A stretch of DNA of 64,000 nt from NCBI RefSeq assembly GCF_964355755.1, contig NC_092673.1:16189001-16253000 (forward strand), given 5' to 3'. A program made the position numbers and the translations under genes. Within the stretch, counting starts at the first letter, position 1; each line of letters opens with the position of its first letter. Positions 12,126 through 24,600 of this stretch are shown one piece after another. This DNA is from Antedon mediterranea (taxonomy: Eukaryota; Echinodermata; Crinoidea; Comatulida; Antedonidae). Under the pieces are notes generated by a model. The model saw only the letters and a list, made by a program, of their open reading frames with translations, was not told the DNA's origin and did no database searches.

Positions 12126-14660
12126 ATACGGTAGTTTAGTTCTGTAGTCTATAATGCTTTATATTTCACATGACAGAAGATTGTAAAAATCTGTTGAATC
12201 AGTAAGTTTGTCTAACCTGCATAACATAATGCCACACTCATTTTGGTAGAAATACACCAGGATTAGATCCAGGATTTAGAGGGGAGGGCTAATAATAGAC
12301 TGGGGAAAGAAGCCTAGGCCCCATGGTTCTAATCAAAATTTTAAAATGTCGCCATGCTTTTATAAAGTCTCCCACCATTTAATTTTTCCGATTTCGGACC
12401 TCCACATACTAAAATGGCAGTGCGAAATAACACTTTTGGTTTTTAATAATAAATGAACAATAAATGGTATCATTATTGAATAAAGAATTGTTTATCTCAT
12501 ATAAATATATTTAATTCAAAATAAAGTTCTGTTCTTATTATCCATTTTTTTTGTCCATAATTGTTATTTTAAAATATTTTGTATAAAGCTGGTAGATTGC
12601 TCACAATAAAATACAGACAGTAGTTTTTGTTTCATTATGCAAAATATGATTTTTTTTAAATTAATGATTTATAATTAGGTGATACATTTAATATAGCTTC
12701 TAACTAATGCATTCTCCATACCAATTTATGATAAATAAAAAAATAAAATGAATGTGATGTGAAGTAGGATTGGCCAGGATATCTTTTTTCCTTCTTGATA
12801 TACATTATCAATAATATTATCACAACATAAAATGGCATAGTAGGCCTCTATTAACCAAACAGAGCCTCCTAATTAGCCTTAATATAAATTGTTTTTTATA
12901 CCTAAACAATTCCTGGTAATCAAAATACACATACTATTCTGAAGCACAAAATATTATTAGGAAATATATATTATTTAATCAGCAAAGCATCTATTATGAA
13001 TTAAAAATATACATAGTTAGGCCTATGTGATGTTTTGTTCCAAAATCAATAAATCTTATAATGTACTAGCCCAAGCAAGTACTTCTGTACACTTTGCACA
13101 TCAATAATTCACCGTCAAATATGCAATTACATTTTTAAAAATATAAGAAAACATTTAAATTATTTGTTGCTCCTAATCTATACTTTACATGGGTTAATGG
13201 AGATAATTTTGAAAAATGTTTGATCTGTATATCACATGACTTTTAAGTTTAACCCAATGTTGTAACTCTATATGGCTCTGGCTCCGCCCATAATGTCTCG
13301 CGTTCGTTTACATTGTCGAATAGGAATTATGATATCTTCCTAACACTATCTTGTTTATATTATGTTTTCAAACGATAGATAGGTAAACAAGACTTATATT
13401 TTCTATTATATGCTAGCATGCAAGACTGATTAGGTGTGTGACGCACAGAAGCAGTGACAATTATGAACACCCTATAGTCAAGTAGCGTCTGTTGATGTAG
13501 AGCTGTTCAGTTGGACTGATTTACCAGTGGATGGATGATTGTTTCCAGGGTAGGGTACCAACAATTCTGTTGTTCAGATTCAGTTGTAGTGTGAGTTTTT
13601 ATATTATTTATTTAATATTTCATTTGACTTACAGAATTGTGCTTTGTTTTATGACAATTACAGGAATAGCAATACTTTGTTTGGAAATGTTGGTTTATGG
13701 CAACCAGTTGCATCCATTGAAGTGTTTCTCAACTATTTTATTTTTACAGCAAAAATTGCAATACAATAAAATTACAGATTTTAATTCGAAATTCAGAGGC
13801 TTAAAAGGTAATCTTGGTGAACACTACAAGGGTGATCACTATCTTTTGCTCAAATTCTGCCTATGTTATCACTTACCTTTCAGACTTCTCATTTAATAGC
13901 ACATAAATTGTTCAATAAACTTGTGTTAAAATGTTAATATGAAGGTACTAATGTCTGTTGTTGGAGAGTACAAAGGTCACAGAAGTTGCTGCTGAATATC
14001 TTGTAGTACTAAGTATATTTTGAACGAAACATGTCTGACATGAATATAAAAAAAGGTGTATTAGCCTGATAGTACAGTGATACGCCCGTATTCTTAAACC
14101 AGACTTTAGTCGTAGTTTGAACTTTGACTTCAAAAAGTGTTAGTTCGAGCTACAGGCTCTAGACCCCTTGATTTCTATGCTACAATTTACCCGATAAATA
14201 TAGGCATATTTTGAACTTTAAAGGTCACTTCTTTTTAAAATTGAAAAAATGGATTGACACAGTTATTGCGCATCACGCAGTATTTTATTTATGCATTATG
14301 AAAAATGAACAAAGTGGCTACCCTAAATCTGATTAAAATTGCCTCAAATGACGCTAGAACGCGTTGCTTCCAGGGGCTTCGCCATCTGGACCCCCACCGG
14401 GGGCCCTTGGCGGCCCCTCCCTGACACCCAGCCTAGAGAGAGATTAACCAAATTATTAACCAAATAACTGATACGTTTTTCTGATACTCACAATTGCCTA
14501 GAGGGATGTTTTTGCTGTTTTTTTAGGGTGTAAAGTATAGCGGCCAAACTGAATGGCAGCCATTTGTTGTGTATTAATTAAAGAAAAGTCATAATTGCCG
14601 TTTGGGAAAATGAATCCACAAAACAATGTTTCCAGTTATTATGAAAAAATAATAATCTTC
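12126..14660. other. gene-free stretch, possible promoter region of the ankyrin gene
   Basis: No confident exon. A locally GC-richer patch at 13265-13320 (ggctctggctccgccc followed by tctcgcg) lies upstream of the ankyrin gene and could be its promoter. A weak donor-like ccagg|gtaggg at about 13549 could end a non-coding first exon. Both are speculative. The piece at 14080-14160 and the GC-rich patch at 14340-14420 look like dispersed repeats. Confidence 0.3.
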
Positions 14661-14664
14661 ATGT

Positions 14665-15485
14665 AGTAACACCAGCATACAGGGTCATCTTCATTCACTA
14701 ACACCAGCATACAGGTCATCTTCATTCAGTAACACCAGCATACAGATCATCTTCATTCAGTAACACCAGCATACAGGTCATCTTCATTCAGTAACACCAG
14801 CATACAAGTCATCTTCATGCAGTAACACCAGCATACAGGTCGTCTTCATTCAGTAACGCCAGCATACAGGTCATCTTCATGTAGTAACGCCAGCATACAG
14901 GTCATCTTCATGCAGTAACACCAGCATACAGGTCATCTTCATTCAGTAACGCCAGCATACAGGTCATCTTCATCCAGTAACACCAGCATACAGGTCATTT
15001 TAATGCAGTAACACCAGCATACAGGCCATCTTCATGCAGTAACACCAGCATACAGGTCATCTTCATCCAGTAACACCAGCATACAGGTCATCTTCATCCA
15101 GTAACACCAGCATACAGGTCATCTTCATTCAGTAACACCAGCATACAGGAGTCATCTGCATGCAGTAACACCAGCATACATCTCATCTTCATTCAGTAAC
15201 ACCAGCATTTATACAGGTCATCTTCATTCAGTAATATGCAGGCATACAGGTCATCTTCATTCAGTAACGCCAGCATACAGGTCATCTTCATTCAGTATCA
15301 CCATACAGGTCATCTTCATGCAGACGTAACACCAGCATACAGGTCATCTTTCATTCAGTAACACCAGCATACATGTCATCTTCATTCAGTAACGCCAGCA
15401 TACAGGTCATCTTCATTCAGTAACACCAGCATACAGGAGTCATCTTCATGCAGTAACACCAGCCTACAGGTCATCGTTCATTCAT
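14665..15485. repeat. 31-bp minisatellite upstream of the ankyrin gene start
   Basis: About 26 copies of a 30-31 bp unit, cagtaacaccagcatacagg followed by tcatcttcatt. Variants include cgcc for cacc, atgcag for ttcag and several short insertions. It ends about 55 bp before a good splice acceptor (tcatattttcag, 15539) that precedes the ankyrin start codon. Confidence 0.95.
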
Positions 15486-15539
15486 TTAATGCAAAGGTTT
15501 CTGTCTGATGGAATTATGTTTTACATTTCATATTTTCAG

Positions 15540-15625
15540 AAGAGAATGTGAGGCTTACTTTTACACTAGAAGCTATCGGCATTAATAATTGTTAAATGAA
15601 GACACTGTATTTTTGCAATGGAAAG
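15540..15625 (+). CDS. ankyrin gene exon 1: 5' UTR and first 8 coding bases
   Basis: The acceptor tcatattttcag ends at 15539, the start ATG is at 15618-15620, and the donor gtacgt begins at 15626. Coding is ATGGAAAG, phase 2. The ATG in the other frame at 15597 would run into a stop in exon 2, so this start is preferred. The 5' limit of this exon as a UTR exon is inferred. Confidence 0.55.
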
Positions 15626-18600
15626 GTACGTTTTTAACAATTATTTCAAACAAAAATAACCAGCTCCAATATGTGTTGATATTATTGAAATATGTAACTA
15701 TTAAAAACAAATTAAAATGTTTGAATAGTTATATTGACATAAATATATATATATAACATACTTTATGATCAGAATTTATAGTTCAAACAAAAAGAAAACA
15801 CTTTGATTTTAAGATATTCTTTTGAGAAAAATACTTAAAACTTTCTTAAAAGATTATAAAATCCAAATTTATTTCTTTCTTTCTTTAAAAATTTTGAAAT
15901 CATAAATATTACAATTAAAGGGCTCATTCTCATTAAATATAATAATAATAATATTTCCATCAATCATCATTCTCATTAAATACACGGGTATAAATGGATT
16001 ATTTCTTACATTTTGACAGGAAACATTTGGTAGAAGCTTTGTTAAGGAATGATTTGAAAACAATTAAACAAATCTGTAAGACGCAACCAGGTCTTCTGAA
16101 ATCTATCAATGAGGTATAAAAACAGATATATTTTTATAATATTATCAAAGAAGAAATTCTTTTCATTAAAGTTTAAAATTATAGAGGATGTAATTTTATT
16201 TAATAGTTTAAAGCTTTTTTAGGGTCTGTTTCTGCTGAAAAAATGAAAATAATCGATTTTTTCCAGTCACCGCAAACCACAAAAATAATCGCGTTGCAAT
16301 TGAAAATTGCTATGACTTTAATCGGTTATTCAGGTAATCGGTTTTTAAAATCACGTCATCATTCTCCCACAGCGCAGTTCAAGTTATGAAAGGCCAATGA
16401 GAGTTGGTTTGTTTACATCCTATCGCTGCCTAAAACTCTCACATGTAGGATTAAAAATTACTCTTACGTAAAGCTATATTGTTTGTAAAATAAACATCTA
16501 GGCCTACTACCGTACCACATACAACAGAATAATGATGTTATATTAATAAGGACACGTCGGCAAAAAAAGTTCGTTTCGCCGTTCGTTGGTTCTACCTTCG
16601 GCCTGCTAGGCATATGCATTTCTACCGAAACAAGTCAACAGACAACAGGCCTAAAAAATGACATGTAAAACATCGTTAGCCTGGACTGGTGGTGGTATGT
16701 AACGGGTGTACTTGTAACACAGAATCCTGGGGTCATCCTGGAGTTTCTCGGTATAATTCTTCCCCACAAAATAATAAAAATCAAAATGTTTAACATTTGA
16801 TTGTTATTCGGTCGCGATCGTGGTTTTGCTGATCGTCGTCGATATCGCGCAAATAAACAGCATGCTTTGTGACGTGAATAAGTTTGTCATACTCTAGAGG
16901 TCAAAGTGAGGTCAATTATCGCTATTTGTGTTGCAGCTCAAAACTGCTCCGCAATAATCGGTTAAAACAAGAAATAATCGATTAAAACACGCAATGGATT
17001 GAGTGTTTTTAATCGGTTATTTTTAATCGGTTATTTTATTTTGCGCTGTTTCTGCTGCCCAAAAATAATCGATTAAAAAAATAAACGGTTAATAATCGAT
17101 TATTTCTGCTCAGCAGAAACAGGCCCTTACTTAATGAATTACAATTCTTTTGCATTATCACACTGATGATGGAAGCTTACCTCTATGTACTGATTATCCA
17201 TATTAGGCTAAAAATAATCTATATATAAATTTACGTAAGGGCAAAATTCGATAAATCTCTGTTTATTTCTAGAATTTTTACTCGATGGTATATAAAGTTG
17301 GTTCATACTTTCGGTACTCATTTTAACCATCTGATGTAACCCTGTTTACTAATTAAATTGAGTTAGGTAATTAGTTATTGACGATTAAAACAAATTTAGG
17401 TTCAACGATTTGCCCCAAATAGGGGTGTTTTCCAATCGTGGTATACACTGTCTAATGGATGTCCATCTTGAAAAATACCCGCCACAAAAATGCGAGGAGG
17501 CTTCGCATTTTCCTATCTCCTCCTCCGATAATTGTTTTTAATAGCTGAAAACTGGTTGAACAGCTAGAGTACAGCATCATAATGTTGAAGACAGGCCGAT
17601 TTTCTTAAAAAATACTATTTTGATATATTTAATATACGATTATACAAATGTATTGATTTGCGATGAATGGAACATCCCAATCTCACAGTCTGCCAGAGTT
17701 TGGTTTAACATAAGTAGGTAAAATTATGAGCCCTTGGTTTAACACATACAGTAGGTAAATATATGGGCCCTTTGAGAATAAACTTGCAATACTTTGACAA
17801 TACTGTAATTGGTCCTCATTTGAATCGAACATTTCTTACTGTGAATGTCCGTACTGTTAGATGTAATATAAAAATATATACAAATAAACGTTATTACTGA
17901 GATTGTGGTGAGGCTCTACTGTTAGATATATAAACACATTATTATATATAAATAAACTTTATACTGACAGTTCCTTCTCAACGTTTGTATTAATTAATAA
18001 TTACCAATAATATAAACGTCGTAGTGGTGTATCGTGACATGTACTTTAATATTTCAATCGATTATGACAGTGACAGTTTCAACAAAGTATTAAATCGCAA
18101 ATGTTTTACTGTATTTAGAGGTATATTATTTATAGGCCTATAAAACATGAACAACATATTTCGTTACTGAGTGGATAAAGAATATATTTAAAAATTGTTC
18201 CTCTTTGTACTTATCCGCTTTCCCATCCCTCAACCCTAATGTTACATACAAAACACAAATTGGGTTTCTTTAAATGAGTCCAAATCAAAAATTTGGACTC
18301 ATTTTGTGATAAGTTTCTCCTTCGGAAGTAATTCCCAGGGTGCTAATTTTAGTTGACTACATAAATCGTGTCTATTTATTCGTTTCTGTAAACGACAATG
18401 TATTGTAGTCCTGCGGTACGTACATTTGAAATGCCAGTTTTGTTACGCTGAAATTACTGTGTATTCGAGAACCATCTGTGAGCACGACCTAGATGGTACG
18501 CGAGCGAAGCGAGCGTACCATCTAGTAATATAAATACACACTGATGATGGAGGTTTAACCTGTATGTACTGATTAACAACATTAGGCTAAAAATAATAAT

Positions 18601-21600
18601 ATAAATACACACTGATGATGGAGGTTTAACCTGCATGTACTGATTATCCATATTAGGCTAAAAATAATAATATAAATACACACTGATGATGGAGGTATAA
18701 CCTGCATGTACTGATTAACCACATTAGGCTAAAAATAATAATATAAATACACACTGATGATGGAGGTTTAACCTGCATGTACTGATTATCCATATTAGGC
18801 TAAAAATAATAATATAAATACACACTGATGATGGAGGTATAACCTGCATGTACTGATTAACCACATTAGGCTAAAAATAATAATATAAATACACACTGAT
18901 GATGGAGGTATAACCTGCATGCATTGATTAACAACATTAGGCTAAAAATAATAATATAAATACTGTACACACTGATGATGGAGGTATAACCTGCATGTAC
19001 TGATTAACCACATTAGGCTAAAAATAATAATATAAATACACACTGATGATGGGGGTATAACCTGCATGTACTGATTAACCACATTAGGCTAAAAATAATA
19101 ATATAAATACACACTGATGATGGAGGTTTAACCTGCATGTACTGATTATCCATATTAGGCTAAAAATAATAATATAAATACACACTGATGATGGAGGTAT
19201 AACCTGCATGTACTGATTAACCACATTAGGCTAAAAATAATAATATAAATACACACTGATGATGGAGGTATAACCTGCATGCACTGATTAACAACATTAG
19301 GCTAAAAATAATAATATAAATACACACTGATGATGGAGGTATAACCTGCATGTACTGATTAACCACATTAGGCTAAAAATAATAATATAAATACACACTG
19401 ATGATGGGGGTATAACCTGCATGTACTGATTAACCACATTAGGCTAAAAATAATAATATAAATACACACTGATGATAGAGGTATAACCTGCATGCACTGA
19501 TTAACCACATTAGGCTAAAAATAATAATATAAATACACACTGATGATGGAGGTATAACCTGCATGTACTGATTAACCACATTAGGCTAAAAATAATAATA
19601 TAAATACACACTGATGATGGGGTATAACCTGCATGTACTGATTAACCACATTAGGCTAAAAATAATAATATAAATACACACTGATGATGGAGGTATAACC
19701 TGCATGCACTGATTAACAACATTAGGCTAAAAATAATAATATAAATACTGTACACACTGATGATGGAGGTATAACCTGCATGTACTGATTAACCACATTA
19801 GGCTAAAAATAATAATATAAATACACACTGATGATGGGGGTATAACCTGCATGTACTGATTAACCACATTAGGCTAAAAATAATAATATAAATACACACT
19901 GATGATGGAGGTTTAACCTGCATGTACTGATTATCCATATTAGGCTAAAAATAATAATATAAATACACACTGATGATGGAGGTATAACCTGCATGTACTG
20001 ATTAACCACATTAGGCTAAAAATAATAATATAAATACACACTGATGATGGAGGTATAACCTGCATGCACTGATTAACAACATTAGGCTAAAAATAATAAT
20101 ATAAATACACACTGATGATGGAGGTATAACCTGCATGTACTGATTAACCACATTAGGCTAAAAATAATAATATAAATACACACTGATGATGGGGGTATAA
20201 CCTGCATGTACTGATTAACCACATTAGGCTAAAAATAATAATATAAATACACACTGATGATAGAGGTATAACCTGCATGCACTGATTAACCACATTAGGC
20301 TAAAAATAATAATATAAATACACACTGATGATGGAGGTATAACCTGCATGTACTGATTAACCACATTAGGCTAAAAATAATAATATAAATACACACTGAT
20401 GATGGGGTATAACCTGCATGTACTGATTAACCACATTAGGCTAAAAATAATAATATAAATACACACTGATGATGGAGGTAATTATAACCTGCATGCACGG
20501 ATTAACCACATTAGGCTAGAAAAAATAATATAAATACACACTGATGATGGGGGTATAACCTGCATGTACTGATTAACCACATTAGGCTAAAAATAATAAT
20601 ATAAATAAATCAAAGCTTAGCAGAATCTAAATGAAGCATAAAAGACATGATTTTGTGAAAAATGTTACAATTAGAGAAAAAGTAAAGACTTGATTACAAC
20701 AAACCAAATAAAAAACTAAATAGTTAATATCATTTATGAACTGATTTAAAGTGTACAGTTACCTGTCAAATATTACATATATCTTTAATTTTCTCAATGA
20801 AAAATCTTCATAATGGTAACCTACAATAATAATAATAATATCCTGGATTTATATAGCGCCTAATGTTGTGAAACCTCTAAGCGCTGAACATTATTACCCC
20901 AGTCATTTTCCTGATCAAACACCTATGGAAACATACTCCCATAATGCAGCTAGTAATAAGCGCAAAGTTGTGTCTTGATCTAACCGGGTTCCCAATTATA
21001 CACCTGGGTGGAGAGAGGCAAACGTAAGTAAAGTATCTTGCCTAAGGATACAAGCAATGCGGCGGGAGTTGGATTCGAAACTCGATCTCACGATCAGCAG
21101 TCCAACGTCCTTACAATGTTGTTAACATTTTTATGACCTTAAAACAAATATAAATTGCTCATTATTACTGTATGTACTTTAAGATAACGATTGACAATGG
21201 TCTAATTAATTGTAAATACGAAATAAAATGGGACATGCTACAGTGACTATTAATAAAATAACAAATTAAAAAATGTTAAAAATAGAATCTGATTTCAATA
21301 AAAAAGGATTATTAATTGTTAATAACCTGCTCCCGCCCTTTACTTACTTTACAATAAAAAACAAACATTTTGCACAAAAGGAAGAGAAATGTAAATAATG
21401 TTCAGTTTAGTAAAAATGTTTGAGCAATGCAATTTCAAAAAGAAATTTAATATGAAATTATTCTTTTCAAACAGTGCCATATCTTATCTTATGACTTTTT
21501 GGAAAAAATAATTCAATTAAATCAATTTTAAGGCTTCATGATATGATATGATTTTCATCGAGTCATGATATGATATGATCTTCATCGAGGCAAATGATAA

Positions 21601-24600
21601 ATTTGTTTTGATCGTCAATATAGTACACTGGTTTTCATTAGGTGTTAAAAATTAGTACTGAAAGTATTTACCATCGTTCTCTACCATTGGGTAAAAATTC
21701 TAAAAGTTGAACTTAATTTACAGAAATGTCCCATTACGTAAATTTATTTATAAATTCATTAAACTGCTTATTGGCCTCATATTTTTAATATCTGAACATT
21801 TGTTTGTACAATTTTATGAAATATTTATTTTATAACATTCAAATTTTGTGATTGACATTGTACAGTAATTAGATTTTGATGATTACTTACATTAAGTAAT
21901 AGGCTAACAATCACTAGATCTGATCCATGGTAATATATTATATTTTGTTTTCATTTATCAATAATGATAATTAGGATTTTATCACATTATTTAGCAGTAA
22001 TTGTTGTTGTTTGTATTAACAAAAAAAAAAACAATTTTACATAATGTCTGTTGTCAGTATTTATAAACTTCATGATTACGATTCCTTTCCAGAATGGGAA
22101 CACGCCATTACATGAGTGTCTGTGGCTTGGAGACCCTACCTTAGAAATAGTGACGTGTCTCATTCAGCATGGGGCGCCAGTAGCATTGCAAAATAAGGTA
22201 AATGTATAGGGATTTGCTTGTGTAATAGGCTAACATTATATAGATCTACTGAAGTAAACCATTTAATGAGAGAAAAAAGTAAGCACATTAACAAAAATCA
22301 AATTTGATTAAAACAAACCAAATAAAAAAATAACTAAATAGTTATATATGATTTATGATAACTGATTTAAAGTGTACAGTTACCTATCATATAACATAAA
22401 TCTTTAATTCTCTTAATGAACAAAAAAATCAATTTTTTTTATATATTCAGTTATTAATTAACAATTATTGACAATGGTCTAATTAATTGTAAATATGAAA
22501 TAAAATGCGACAACTACTAAACAACTAAAAATGTTTATGTTAAAAAAATTAATAGAATCTGATTTTAATAAAAAATAATTATTAATTAATAACCTACTCC
22601 CTCCCTTACCTTACAAAAAATGCTTCTTTCAGTCTATCCAGCTAATTATAAACATGGCCTTAAACTACATCTGGAGATCCTTTTCCAACCTAGGATATTT
22701 TTGTGCAAACATTTTGCCACAAAAGGAAGAGAAATGTAAATAATATTTAGCCTTTAGTTAGTGGTTTCCAAAATTTAAAATGTTTGAGCAATGCAATTTA
22801 AAAAAGAAAGCTAATATGAAATTATTCTTTTCAAACTGAATGCTTTAAAGTTGTATTGTCCCCCAAAACTTGAAAAATAAAGATGAAAAAAATCAAATTT
22901 TGAATAGACCATTTTATAGTTATACTAAAGTTACTCACTTTCGCCCAAAAAAATCCGGGGAAAAAAATGATTTTGCTTACCAAAAAACCGATTTAAAATC
23001 ATCATTTTTTTCGAACTCGGAGCGCTGATATTTCAAAATACTGTCGTTTAATCATCAACTAATGAATATGCACGATATGCTAATGACCACATACTTTTTG
23101 AGCGACGGCCGCCGGTAATCGAAAAAAAGTTTAGTGTCGCGATTATCGGAAAACTTGTGCGCTTAGAGTGTGAAAGATTGTTTTTGCATCCGATTGTCGA
23201 AAAGATAAAAAGCCTGAAAATCTAAATGGATTTATCGGTAGGTAGAATTGTTTACATTAGTTATACGCACTTTAGATACTACTCCTATGCCTAGATGAAT
23301 AGTAAAGATGACCCCAATGGATCAAGAACAACACCTCTTCAGAAGTCAACAGAATGGCTGGTCCGTCCCGTCCCGGGAGGAGAGCAATGACGATAGGCTC
23401 TCATCTCAATTAGGCCTATCTACTCTTTCTACTAGGTAGAGGCCTACCAATAAGGAGGAAAATAATATACAGTATTTTGATATCAAACCATAATCAATAG
23501 AAATTGACTGTGATTAAACCAAAAGTAATCATGTCACACTGTATCCGTTTTTTTTATTCTCCATTCTGTTTCGCCCATCCATAATATCCTACTAGGCTAC
23601 TCTAGAGTAGGCCCTAGTCCTAGGTTTATATGTCTATGCTAGAGTCCTGATAACTAGGAAACCTGCCTATGCTAAATAAGTACTAGACACTAGGCCTAAA
23701 TGAAAGGTATACTTTGCTAGGATTAACTGTACAAATATTATGTTTGCAGCATATATAATTTTATAAATACAGTAATATTATTTTAATACATACTGTAACT
23801 TGTGTTGTTGCCTAGTGCATATATTTATTTTTTGTGTGTTGTACCTAATATAATTTGTAGTTATTTTCAAGTACATCATCTGAACCGTCAAATCCAGAAG
23901 TAGGTTTAAGACAAAGGCAACGAGGAAGGGGAAGAGGACGAGGTAAAGGAAGAGGAAGGAGAGGGAGAGGAAAGAAAGATGGAACCCATATTGCTCTACA
24001 ACAGAGAGAAGAAAACATTTCTGTAAGAATTTTTTATTTTGTGGATATATGTCTAGAATGGAGATTTAAGAACGTGACAACATGGCATGAAAGTTTATGA
24101 TTATATTATGTATCATGGAAAACCAAAACATAGGAAAGTTATTGGATACCAGCATCCCAAATAAAAAGCTTTAAAAATGAAAAAATTGGTTTTGTAAATT
24201 ACTATATTTATATGCAGCCTGTATTTAATTTGCAGTCAAAAATAGATGCACTTAACGAGAATGAAGTCCGGAATCTTTTAAAAGAGGCAGCAAAAAAAAA
24301 TCTTGGCTTGATTCTAAGTATTTTGGATAGGCAACAGCTGCCTGAAAGAGGGCATCACCCAGATGCTGATGGAGCTGCACCAGACTGGTGTGTGTGCCAC
24401 GCCTGCCGTGAGATGCCGACACAGGTAGAGCGAATGTGTTGTGGGTATAATCCCGATAATTGCACATCCCTACTTCCAGTAAGTACAATATTTTAAATTT
24501 TTTTAAAGAAAAATTGCTTTACATTGATATTAATTTTTATTCAAGTATTTATTTGATTTAATATTTGGTATTTTGATATGAAACCATAATCAATAGAAAT

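Noticed and set aside
13531-13896. 121-residue plus-strand frame as a gene
   Set aside because: Composition is that of AT-rich non-coding DNA, there is no recognisable motif, and no splice or neighbour supports it.
24252-24488. 78-residue minus-strand frame within the transposon
   Set aside because: Antisense shadow of exon 3 of the ballast-domain gene.
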